From Haliclystus octoradiatus (taxonomy: Eukaryota; Cnidaria; Staurozoa; Stauromedusae; Haliclystidae), in NCBI GenBank assembly GCA_916610825.1, contig OU744446.1:29154445-29218444 (forward strand): DNA of 64,000 nucleotides. Reading direction: 5' to 3'. The notes below the pieces were generated by a model. It searched no databases. It was not told where the DNA came from and worked only from the letters and a program-made list of their open reading frames with translations. Shown piece after piece: positions 47,092 to 59,200 of this stretch. Made by a program: the position numbers and the translations under genes. Each line of letters starts with the position of its first letter. The first letter of the stretch is position 1.

Positions 47092-50000
47092 ATGAATTTT
47101 GATGTGTGGAAGTGGATTATATTTCTGTCTTTGGTCGCATTTCCAATTGATTCCAAAGGTTTGTAAATTCATTTTTATTTTGATAGTCTTGCATAAGTGT
47201 TTACTTATTTATATAGATGTATTTTCATTTGTTGAAAATGCAGTAGATCGTTGGATTATTGTTTATTAGTTATACCATTTTGAAAACTGGCATACTACAC
47301 TCTTTGTACACTTTTGAAACTTTGAATTTTTAAAGTAAATTTATTACCACTCGTATCACGAACTAAATATTGATATCTCGTTCGTAAATGTTCATTATTT
47401 TACATAAATGTTCTTTCATCCAACATATACTATATATTTTACATGGAAATGCGCAGAATCTATTGTCATAGATGGTATTGCCATCCCTAATTATAATACC
47501 ATATTTGACATCTACGTAGTGTGGATGTTGTTTATGCTTGAGCGCCCAATTTTTGGTTTTACTAGGACCCTTTACTATTTCCTTCACGACATATTTGGTT
47601 TGACAGACACATGTATTAAGTTGGACTAATAGTTCAGACCGTATCGTCTATCAGAGGCGTCCGTATATCAACCCTTCTATTTGAGGAGTTGTTCCTTTAG
47701 TTCTCACCAATGAATTATTAAATACTCAGCACTGATCTATAGCGCGAAACTGCAGATCGATTTCAATGCATTTCATAGCAGACAGGCATGTTGTTTCAAA
47801 ATGTCAACTTCTGATCAACATCCATCCTTTGAAATATGACGCTACAGTCTCTAATTAACTGCATTATTTCACATGTGGATTTTATCTTTTCTAGGTGCAG
47901 TGCAACTTAATGTACCCAAATTCAAATTGAACCCAAAGATAGAACATCGTTCGAGTCAGGAAATAAGAAGACAAGATGTTGTCCATCTAAATAAAGACTA
48001 TGATGACGCAGGCGCAGATAGCCCGGATGACGATGCGTTGGAAGCATACGGTAAAACTGTTGACCGTAACGGAAAAATCATTAAAAAGCCAGTAAAAAAC
48101 TATACAGCTATCAACAAACACGATGAAGAACCGACAAAACTATCATCGAGGAACTCTAAAAACGTTTCCAATTCAACGCTATTTGAGATTTCTAATGTGA
48201 CATTGAGTAAAAGAACAGGTACAGCTAAAGATATAATTGAACGTATAAAAGAAATACAAGATAGCATATTTAAACGTACGGAAGATAGAGCATTAGCGGA
48301 GAAATTATTATTAATGCAGCCAGATAATGGACAAGCGACTGCAGCTCAAAAGGAGGCTGTTGAAGCTATGAAAGCTGTTGTTAATAGTGCATCGACACCA
48401 ATTAATCCCACAATGAAAACAGATAACACAACAACAACAACCAAATTAATTGATGAACATGCATCTAATCGTAAAGAAATACCCGAAGATGTTGTTGACA
48501 AAATCATATCAAAGTTTGAAGAATTAAGAAAACAAGCAGAAAATATGAATTTGTTAGATAAACCAAAGAAAAATAAAGATGATTCCTCCTCTTCTTCTTC
48601 TTCTTCTTCCTCGTCTTCTTCGAAGGATGCCACAGCAACTTCAAAACCTGATGACAAGTCAATTGATTCATCAAAGCCATCGAGTAAACCATCACCATAT
48701 GAATCGATTGGACCAACGAAAGACAACGAGGAATTAAAAAATCTAACTTCAAATGGTGTTGCAGAAGTTGGACCAAATGTGCCACCTTTAAATCAGCAAT
48801 TAACACAAGCGCCAGCAGTACCAAGTCCTGGGGCTGGTGTTATGCAAAGTAATGTAGATGCAAATGGTCAATCAACTTACATCGCTTCACCACCGCAAAG
48901 TTTTGGTAATGCTCAGAAAAATCCAACCATGTCAAATGGACCTGGAGCAAGTAATGTGCCTGTCATGTTCATCCGTACGGGTCAGGTACTTGTGCCTGTT
49001 TTTGGTAATAAAGATAAAGACGGTAATCCATCTGCGGGATCAGCTCCAATTCCACAGGCTGTAATGCCACAAGCTCCTGTGTCGCAATCTCCAGTATCAC
49101 AAGCTTCAATGCCACAAATGCAATACCCAATTGAAAATGTCCAAGGTATGCCTCTTCAACAGTCTCAGAGTGAACAAAATGACGATCATTCACCAAAATG
49201 CTGTCTACCAGAGCCATCGTCACCCCAACAACAGCAACAGCAAATCATGCCTGCTGGTATCTCATTGCAACAACTTGTTAATTCATTCCAGAGATCTTCC
49301 AATAGTCCAAATCCCAATCCTTCATCTGCCATGCCATATCAGCCACAGCAACAATCTAACATGCCTATACCCCAAAGTGCAGCCATCTCCAATCCAATTA
49401 TGATGGCTCCTCAATCACCCCCGTCATCGTCTTCGTCACCGTCCTCGTCTTCGCCCTCAATAAGTCCCTCCATGATGGATGCTCTATCAGCATTTCAGCA
49501 ACAACAACAGCAAGCTTTACAGCAATACTTTTCACATGCAACTAGTAAAACGCTCCAAAGTCTGCCATCGATGTTTGGTGATCCTAATTCATTACCAATG
49601 AATGCACCAGGTAGAGGATCAGAATCCACTGGCGAGGCACGAGGTTTTGGAAATCATGCAGCACAGCCAAACACAATGGCTGCACCTTCTCAACAACTAC
49701 CACCCCCTCCCCCACCCCCACAGCAGCCAGAAATTTTTTTCCAATCCTCTCCTTCCACTTCTAATACAGGACTTAGACAAGATGGCTCTATGAATCAGAA
49801 CCCTTCGACAATGATGCAACCAGAAGTGGCTGGGGCTGACCCAAGATCAATGGCAATTCCTGTTGGTGGCCAGAGTTACCAACCTCAACGGCAAGGCCAA
49901 CCATCACAAGTGCCAATGATTGGCGGAGGATATCCAACATTAGGGGCAAGCCCTGTCAACGATTTATCTGATCCTGTACCAAATCTAGGTATCAATGCAG

Positions 50001-51001
50001 ATCAGTTGTTGGACTATGCTCGTGTAAAAAGCACACAGGCATCTGTTAATCCAGAAATGATATCTGACGGTAGAGGGCAAGCTCAGATTGATCCTGAAAG
50101 TCTTCTTGATCGGATTCATACTGACGATTCTGGTAAACGCAACATGCTTTTGCCTAACAAATTACCAGATAATTATCGTAATCCATACCCTGGTACTAAT
50201 CCAGATGATTTACTAGAGATGTTAACAAAAGAAAGAAATAAAGATTTTAACAAAAGACTAACAGAAGCTCGAATGAATTTAGCACAATCAACAAGACAAA
50301 CTGAATCCATGCCTCAAATGGAGGTGCCTAGTCGAAGAGGTAGACAAAGTTATCCTGATCGTAGGTTTGGTGCTATAGACCCTAGTTTTGCTGATGATGT
50401 AAATGATAAACTTGGCAACCAGAATTTTGACGTCCAAATGAAATCTGTTGCCACAGACAATTTAGTGGAGAATAACAATCAAGCACCACGGTACAGTGAT
50501 ACCCCTGGTAATCGTAGGGGGCTGGGAGACGATGTTTCAGTTCTATCCGATGATCAATTAAAGTTTTTCCATGGTAGAACTGCTTCAGATTCTGCTAATG
50601 TTATGACAAACCCGTTTGAAACAAGAGGACATATTGCCAAACCAAATAAGGCAGGTAATCATAGTAAAGAGAATATAACTAGTAATCAAAATGTTGGTAT
50701 AACAAGAGCAACATTTATAAGCTCATTGGCTGATGATGGGATTAATCTCCTTGTCAATGGTCAAAATATTCCAGAATCTGCTGTTCGTCGTGGAAGTATA
50801 ACTGCTGCTGGGGGTCTTGCTGAAGGTAAAACAATTTCATCGGAAGGACCAATCAAAATTGAGATGTCACATTCAAATGATGACAGGAGGTCAAAAGTTG
50901 TTAATATAATCACTACATCAAAATATAATGTTACAGAATCTAAAAGATGGAATATACCACTCCGTCATCATCCAAGAAAATTAATAAAACCCATATCATA
51001 A
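47092..51001 (+). CDS. Secreted Q/P/S-rich low-complexity protein 1 (two exons), unidentified
   Basis: Exon 1 is 47092-47158 (MNFDVWKWIIFLSLVAFPID) and exon 2 is 47895-51001. The donor is AAAG|GTTTGT, the acceptor is TTTTCTAG, and the intron is phase 1, giving 1057 residues. Exon 1 is a typical signal peptide and ends right at the junction. The mature protein is largely disordered. It has an N-terminal charged region with NYT/NVSNST glycosylation motifs, a Ser run near residue 255, and a central Q/P/S/M-rich half with repeated PQAPVSQSPVSQ-type units, Gln runs and PPPPPPPQQ near residue 625. A more complex charged part (about 680-940) contains NPDDLLEMLTKERNKDF. The tail is basic (LRHHPRKLIKPIS). 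No catalytic domain is seen. The nearest analogies are extracellular matrix, cuticle, silk-like or biomineral proteins, which is inference only. It heads a run of three genes with the same signal-exon design. Confidence 0.85.
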
Positions 51002-51249
51002 CCTTTATATAAATATTTATTAATATACGATATAATTTTAACCACGTTGAAGAATAATGAATTTTATAGGATGAATTCATCTCTTTGATAATATCAAATT
51101 TTATGTACAAATCTCAGTAATGAAATAATATTAGATTATTTTCTGATAAAATTATTCTTCGTTAGAACATGATGGATTTTCTGTTTTTATACACTTTCGG
51201 CTATCATCTATATCTGATATTTCTCGATGTGTTTGCAGGACTAATGTTA

Positions 51250-52564
51250 TTTGTTTACTCAATCGGGTGTTATTCTGAAAAACTTTGCATTCGAGAGTGA
51301 GGAGAGTTCCCTATGTACTTGGAACTGTCCCTTGCCTTCGCTTAATGTCATACCTTTCCTTTGCCAGAAGTGACAGTGTGGCAGACCCATTTTTTCATAT
51401 TTGAAATAATTTTGATAGGGGTGTACAAATTGGCAAATGAAGGTATCAGCACACAAATGTCAGTTGTTCTCTTTTGGTAACGACAAAATTGATGCAGTTG
51501 AATACAGCTTGTCTGGTAAACCTCTCTTTCAAACATCCGACACACAATATATTGGTGCATCACTATCATCAAACCTAAAGTCGTCTACCCATTATGCAAG
51601 GAAGGCCTCGTCGATGGCTTACATTGTAAAACATTATTTCATTCAAAAGACCCTGATATCCTGTTGAAAGCATATATGGTCTATATTCGACCCATCATGG
51701 AATCTTCCACTCCTGTATGGAGCCCTTATTTACAGAAGGACATAAGTATATTAGAACGCGTTCTACGCCAGTTTACTAAATATATATTCAAATATGAAAA
51801 CTGGGATTCTGATGTATCATATAAGGATATACTATTAAATCTAAATCTCAAAAGTCTAGAACTTCGTAGGATGGAAAACGACCTCATACCGGTGTATAAA
51901 ATTTTAAATGGACTTGTTGATATTGAAACGTCGTGATTATTCAAATACAAACCTTCAAAGTATCAAATTCGTGGACATTCTAAAACACTACGACCAATAC
52001 TTCGACCAACACTTGACGCTGTTAAATATTCATTTATAAATAGGGTAATCCTTTGGTGGAACAATTTATCAAGTGAAGCTGTAGAATCAAACATTTAAAA
52101 TCCAGTTGGAAAAATCAAATTTGCAAACAGACTGCAAATATACATTTAATTAAGACATTAAAATGTTCTTTGTAATTCTATTTCCGATAGAACTGTTGTA
52201 TATATACCATTTTATTTTAGTTCATTTTATTTTTAACTTTTCTTCTTTTTAATTGATTTACGTAAGCAGAGGTGACAAGCTTCCCTGTATTTACCTGTCA
52301 CCATTATTGACAAATAAACATACATACATACATACATACATACATACATACATACATACATACATACATACATACATACATACATACATACATACATACA
52401 TACATACATACATACATACATACATACATACATACATACATACATACATACATACATACATACATACATACATACATACATACATACATACATACATACA
52501 TACATACATACATACATACATACATACATACATACATACATACATACATACATACATACATACA

Positions 52565-52593
<29 letters not shown>
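51250..52593 (+). mobile_element. CR1/Jockey-type LINE 3' fragment ending in a CATA tail
   Basis: It encodes only the C-terminal part of a reverse transcriptase: MKVSAHKCQLFSFGND, QYIGASLSSNLKSSTHY, then YIRPIMESSTPVWSPYLQKD and NLKSLELRRMENDLIPVYK. That pattern is typical of the post-YADD thumb of CR1/Jockey/L2-type elements. There is a frame change near 51660 and a stop near 51935. The 3' UTR ends TTGACAAATAAA and continues directly into the CATA array, as in LINEs with short-repeat tails. 5'-truncated and inactive; the left boundary is approximate. Confidence 0.8.
52319..52593 (+). repeat. (CATA)n microsatellite, about 68 units
   Basis: About 275 bp of uninterrupted tetranucleotide repeat, directly abutting the LINE 3' end. 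Open in several frames on both strands, but not coding. Confidence 0.98.
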
Positions 52594-52596
<3 letters not shown>

Positions 52597-54120
52597 AATA
52601 GTTTTACATAATTAAGAATTTAGATAGATTTAGATGATGCACACTACTTGCTTGTTACTTGAGAAATGACATTCATTTTTCAACTTTTTCAATTTTATGC
52701 GTTTAAAATCCAGAAATGCACTCGACATATTGTACATGAAACGTATAGTTCAATTTGAATTTGAATTTAAGCTTTAGCTTAATTTAAAATTTAAGCTAGA
52801 TGCTTAGATTAGGAACCATTCACAAATTATTGGCTTCAACTGCTGACGCTGGAAAGGAGCGTTGACGATTTATTGCTTCGTTGTGTGTAGATTGCCTGAC
52901 AATATCATTAAAATCTTGACAGGCAGGCAGAGGGAGAGGCGTACAAATTAGCCGAGATTTGATTAGTATCATTCTACGATAACCTTCATTTCTTTTAGTG
53001 TTTGTAAATGATGTGTAAGTGCTTGTGTCACTTTATCACGGTTTGAATTGAAACTTCCACTTATAAGACAGAGAGAGATCTATCCCCAGCTGCTGCATGC
53101 ATCTCAAATCGCTCAGCACAGTATACGAGTATTGATCACGGCAAATTTTACCCTGTGATGAAAATAGATATAGAATAGATCAGTGATGTGACTAATAACT
53201 GAAGAGTGAACGTTCTTCAGAATATTTAATGGTACTGAAGTGAAGTCAGGGCCATGTTGAGCATAGAGCGACCATTTCGAATCGATTCTGGGTGATGGAG
53301 TTTGAACGCAAATGTTGCAATGTTGCCACTTCTTCTTGGTACTCTTTTCAAGTGAAAATTTTGTCACATAATTTCTTAGCAAATGAAATAAAAGTAGAAT
53401 GACAGACTGCACGTAGTGATTTGTTACATGCAAAGGTGCTGCCTACAATTTTATGATTATGAGTGATATATTACTTCACTTCAGAAACTTAATTGGATCG
53501 TCCATTTTACTAAATATAAGACCCCCTGTCCATCTGTTCTACAACGGGATCAAATCACATTACATTTCATTTTACAAAGCAGATTTATAAACATGCCTGA
53601 AAAACGTACATAAATAACGTGTGAAAGACAGCTGTTTCAGTCCGGTTCTGCTGGCTGAAACATTAATACAGTAGATTATATGAAAAGTTTATTCAAAATC
53701 TAGGCGATATGGAACTTTTCTTGCCATTTATAGATATTTATCATCTACGAACATTAATAACGTTTTGCCCAACGAAATCAAGCAAACCAATTTATACCAA
53801 GCAGAGAACGTCATGAATAATTGATGAAGTTTATCGTTTATTATAATAATATTTATGATTTTGCTTGAATTGAGGGTCACTGATTTTCTACACGGCCACT
53901 CGCATTCGTCAGCGAAAGAAAGTTACTACGAAAATAATTTATTCTCCGTTGAAGTCAAGGGGTTTGGAAAATATAATTTAAAATGGATTTTCTTTAATTA
54001 TTTGTTGAAGTTATTTTTATAATACAATTGGAGTTAAATGTTGGTTTATTTTAACAATTTTCATGTCTTGGTGCCGGATGAAACGTCGATTATTTCAACA
54101 TAGTTGGATATTTATAAAAA
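52594..54120. other. Intergenic stretch, no gene seen
   Basis: No recognisable repeat family and no splice-supported exon. A minus-strand frame at 53113-53433 shows no protein features. The promoter of secreted gene 2 should lie in its last few hundred bases. Confidence 0.45.
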
Positions 54121-55998
54121 ATGTCTGAGGGGATTGGCTTGTTGCTAATGTTGATGTGCACTGCTTTTGCTAATGGAGGTAAGTTACTAAGTATAGATAA
54201 ACTGGATTTGGTGTTATTTATTTTAATTTAATGTTGTACTACGTTTGTAATCTCCCTTTAACCAAATCCATGTAATAGAATTAGACTTATTGCTTTGGCT
54301 CATTTTTATTGTAATGGGATATTATCGTATCCGATAATCGAGTTTAATGTGGAGATATCCTCATTGTTTTGCGTACGAAATCATGGGAACTCTCGATATT
54401 TGCATGTAAGTGATTCTCATTCATCTCAGAAAAAATGGTCGATTTCTCGTCCTTCGCGAACAAACTGGAGTTAAAGTTTTAACAAACATTCCTATCACAG
54501 CTTAATATATTATAACGTATATCAAATTTGAAATATCGGGTGTACTCTGGTTGTTCGTCGCCCTATTGGTATATTATAGCAAGTATCACGTCTTTCGAAA
54601 ACTCTATCTAGGAATATCGGCTTCTACTTCATTATTTGACTTATTAGTACAGTAGAGATGAAGACATACTGGTGTACTTCAAAGCTGTCTCAACCATCTT
54701 CGTTCAGATGTGCAAATGTGAAGTCGGAATATAATGTTTACTTGTTCAGCTTGCAGGACTCTGTTTGATGATGTTTTTTTTCTTTTGCAGTCAATCAAAA
54801 GAAAGGTTATGTTATTGAAGTGCAAAGTCATCAACAAGCACTTAAATCCGCCAATCCAATCGTTGATCTTGAACAAACAATTCGTCAAGGGATAAGTGAT
54901 CCATTCTCTGATCCTCGTTTTATTATGAACAAAATTAATGAAGAATTCTTTGGTAATCGTAATTTACGGCAACCCAATGGAGGTGCCCCATTAACAGAAG
55001 GACCTTTGAGAAGTAGGGAATTGCAAGCGTTTAAAGCTGCGAATGGAATGAATCGTATGAATGTAATGCCTGGTATAAGACGACAATCTGCAAACAATAA
55101 TATGAACAATTTGAATAATATGAACAGTTTGAATAATATGAACAATATGAATAATATGAACAGTATGAGTAATATGAACAGTATGAATAATTTGAAAAAT
55201 ATGAATACTTTAAATGGCATGAACATGCTTTTACAAAGAAATCGTCTGGCAGCAGCATCACGTTCAATGTCACAGAATAAAATGATCCCGCAGAGAAAGG
55301 CTCCTATAAAGAATCACGTGGCTTCATCTAGATCTTTCTTTCAGTCATTGAATCCGCAACAAATGCCTGATGTCTCATCTGTTGCCACGCAAATAAGTCC
55401 CTCACTGGGTACTGCTAGTCTCGGTAGTAATAGTGTATCTCCATTGGATAATGGTCTTGGTACGATTTCAACGAATGATGCCAGTTTGCAGAAGTCACTA
55501 GAGAATTCATTCCCTGGTAGTATCGGAGCTACTGCTGGCACACAAAAATCTAATCTTGGTGAAATGGAGCCTGAACCGCAAGCAATAGAAAATTCTCCAC
55601 CGCAAATAACTGATCTACAAGGGCATGGGACTGTTAGTGGCTTAAATGCGCAGCCAGAAATATCTCAAGATGTTGCAAGCCCTCAACCTCAACAAGAAGA
55701 ACAGGCAATGCCAGCTCAAAGGGATCAACCCCCTTCCCCGTCTAGAAATGGGTCACCATTAGGCGGTAAAGACATTGAGGATAATTTCTCCTCATTAAAA
55801 GCTTTCTTAGAAGCTGATAATGTCCTTAGGGAGAAATTAGACAAGCAGGGTCTGGAAGAACCAGCGCCTAAAATTCATCCAGATGATCCACTTGCTGACT
55901 TGATGCACAAAAAGCATCTGGTACCATCTGTATTGCCTTACAAACGTACGATAGTCAATAAAAGCAAGACGAAAAAACTTCACAAGAGAACTGTTTAA
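54121..55998 (+). CDS. Secreted N/M/Q-rich low-complexity protein 2 (two exons), unidentified
   Basis: Exon 1 is 54121-54178 (MSEGIGLLLMLMCTAFANG) and exon 2 is 54791-55998. The donor is GGAG|GTAAGT, the acceptor is TCTTTTGCAG, and the intron is phase 1, giving 421 residues. Exon 1 is a signal peptide ending at the junction, as in genes 1 and 3. The mature N-terminus (VNQKKGYVIEVQSHQQALKS) and the next 70 residues look ordered and partly helical. Residues 122-163 are a repeat of NMN-type triplets (NNMNSLNNMNNMNNMNSM). The rest is S/P/Q-rich, and the C-terminus is charged and basic (HPDDPLADLMHKKHL, KSKTKKLHKRTV). AATAAA at 56088. No known domain. The asparagine-methionine repeat comes from a 6-bp AATATG-like tandem repeat and is probably length-variable. 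Confidence 0.85.
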
Positions 55999-56216
55999 TA
56001 CCTCGATCTCATGATAACCTCGTAACAGTGTATTTCACATTATCAAATCGTTAGTTATGGAAATGTACACGGTTCAGTGAGAATTTTAATAAATAATTAG
56101 TTCAATGAAAATCATCGTATTAAATTAGAATCTGTAAATATCTGTGTTATAGATATAGGAAAAACAAGTTACTTGTTGTAAACTTCAAGTTAAAATTGTT
56201 TTCACGTCCTATATTG

Positions 56217-59200
56217 ATGGTGAAGAAAAGAACATTTGTATTAATATTATTTGCAGTTAGTTTTATTTTGTTGCCTTTCTTTGTGGATGTTGTTGATAAT
56301 TTGGTTATAGTAGTCAAGAGGGGCTATAATAATGGAGATTACAAAGGTAATAATAATTACAAGGGTTACATCGTAAATGGAAACTTTCTGCGTTAGAAAT
56401 TATTATTATTATTGTTATTATATATGAGACTACTAATGAGACAACATCATTATGTTGATTGTTGAAAAATGCTCATTATTCCTTGTACACATGCATGTAA
56501 GTATTTTTTTTTGCAAGGAACTACATACCATCCTATATCCTTTGTTTTGCCGTGTGATATGAAATTACAGTGAAACTCGTCATAGCGACCACTCCTATTA
56601 AGCGGACACTCTTTGTAAGCGACCACTCTTCGGACCGCCATTGAATGAAGCAATAGAAAAGTGTTGTATTCAGCGACCACTCTTCAAACGCGACCAGCGA
56701 CCGCTGCTAATTAATGAAGAGTCATCAATGCTATTTTTAATGTAGCCATTATTGAAATATTGTCCAAACATTATTTGTGCTTTACTCTGAAACAGATAAT
56801 GTTGTATTTTCGCTTCAATTTATGTTTTGGATTATGTTCACAGAAGTGCGATCTTCTGTTGTCATGGCAGCATGTATTCACAAATATTTGGAAATAAATT
56901 ATTATCCTTCGAGTATAAACTCGCTGCATTGGCTAGAATTTCCCATGAAAGTCATTAAATTATCTTTTGTTGTGAAAATGAAAAACACAGTATCTAATCT
57001 ATAGAGGTTATAGAATAAATCAAACATTGTTTCAAATGTGAAAGAAGTGAATACGGGGGCTAAAATAGATGAAAGTGCACTCATCTTTAATTGATTTTTT
57101 CTGATATAAAATTCTCGTAGGTCAACTTGGCCCTGACTTATCTGAACATCATGCGAATGTCATGCTGTGGTGACAAACAGAATGATACAGAAAAAATTAT
57201 CATTATCATACTGAGCTGCGGTTTAATGCTGCGCCTTGGCAACCAATGCATATATCTGCCGTGTCTTGCATGATATCATTAATTAATTCGTCATTTACCA
57301 TTTATCATTTACTGAGTCCAGAGGTAACTTCTTCAAATGACATTTACGTTACATGGGTCTAGAATTTGTCACTTTGTTATGAAAATACTTTTTCAAATTT
57401 GAGGAATTTTATTGGTACAGTATCAAATTGTTGGAAAGTAAAAATGTGGGGGCTACAGCTTTGTTTATAACATCCTGTCCCTTAATTGATATAAAATAAA
57501 AGTGAGGTCTGCCCTAGATGTAATGTTGGTGTGATTTGTCTCCACTTTAGGAATTTGCGGGGTCGTGCTTTTTCTTCAAAGTGGCACCCTCTCCCTCCGT
57601 CATCCCATTTTGACTCAGGTTGAAAAGATCCGATCTGATCTTGAAACACCGATTGAAGTGGTGCAACTGTATAAGAAGACACCTCGAATATTTTATTCTC
57701 GCGCAGTAATTCTGTAAAACTTTGCATGCAAGTATAACAATCATATATGCATCCATTGTGATTGTGGCTTCATCACAGTTTCACAAGCTTGATAAAAAAA
57801 CTAGCGCATAATATTCAATTTACAATGTATCTTAACTCATATTTCTTTTTTGCTTTTGATAACCTGTATATAGCACAAAGTAAAAGAGATGGCATCACGG
57901 AGCACGATGAAGCATTAATTGATAAAATCGGTGATAACATATCAAAATCAACTGATAACATTGAGAAGGAGATTGAATCTGGCGGCAAATCAATTGATAA
58001 TGCTGCATTTGAATTATCAATGCTAAAAGGAGAAGAGTCGATTGAAAAACTATCCTCGAAAAGTGATCTGGAGATTGAAAAACAAGGTAAAAAATATCAT
58101 TGAAGAATTATATATAGAGAGAGATTACTTCATGGCAGGGCTGTTTTTGAGTCAGAGTATACTGCACTAGAATAAAGTAAGTAATTGAGACGGTAGCACT
58201 CTGCCAATGGCACCCGTGCCACTCCTCTATTTCTAGAAGAATGGCTCTTTTCACTGAGAGTAATGATGTTAAATGCTCTTTAGATCTCAGTCGCGACACT
58301 GCAGATCAATTTCTACATATTTTATGGGAGATAGGTCTCGACTGTCAATGCGCAACCATGCGCCGTAGCTACTCGCAACGCAATTCCCTCTGGACCATTT
58401 CTCCGCCAACCTTGGATGGTACTCAGTTGATGCTTTAGATAAAGTCAAGTCTGAGTTGACCTTCGGCGGATTTGAACCACAGTCGATCAGATATGATCAG
58501 ATCTGAAGTTCGATTGCTCTGCCATCTGAACTAATCCACCTCTGGAATGGGCAGAGGCACAGGTATGTTTTTTAATATACCATCTATTGATATTTCTTAC
58601 ATCGTCTATGCAAATGGACTATAATAGAGGCAAGGAAAATTCCTTTTACAGAGAAATGTCTACATCCTAGAAGGTGTAAAAATGGCCCTGCTTCATGAAC
58701 ATCATGAGCGTCTGTAGGAATTTTATTCACGAGTTGTGACGTAGCATAAAATGAACAAGCGAGGCTCTGCGACTATTATATGATAAAGTACCATTTATGT
58801 TTTGTAAATATAGGGGAATTGGTCGAGAAAGCAGTTCAAGAGAAACCAGAAAAACATGGCTTGATGCCATCCCCAGAAAATGAAAATGGTTCTGGACAAT
58901 ATGAGGATGATATTGATAGACTATCGAAGCTGGTGGATGAGAAAGGTACTTCAAAACATTTGTATAACTCCTATGGGTAGCTTTAATAGGGGGCTTCTGC
59001 TTATACACTTGAATTTGACTAACTTTATAGTTGAGAAAAATTGATATAGTAGTTATGAAGGTCAATACGCTATTGACACCATCTAATATAGTATTCAATA
59101 AGCTACGGTGTCTTTTCGACCCTGCAACACCAAGCTTTAAGCTATTCAGGACAACAAAACGTTACTTCTGAACGCATGTTTGGTTATAATTGGCTTTTCT

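Noticed and set aside
48346-49223. Open frames on minus and in other plus frames across secreted gene 1
   Set aside because: Shadows of the low-complexity coding exon; the Ser run becomes Glu or Lys runs in other frames.
52233-52597. Long open frames on both strands encoding THTYIH / MYVC repeats
   Set aside because: They are translations of the CATA microsatellite, not genes.
53113-53433. 106-residue frame on minus
   Set aside because: No ordered features, no homology I recognise, no splice context.
58428-58545. Possible tRNA gene on minus
   Set aside because: The B box is good, but the anticodon arm is expanded and the body continues for about 300 bp shared with another locus, so it is a SINE.
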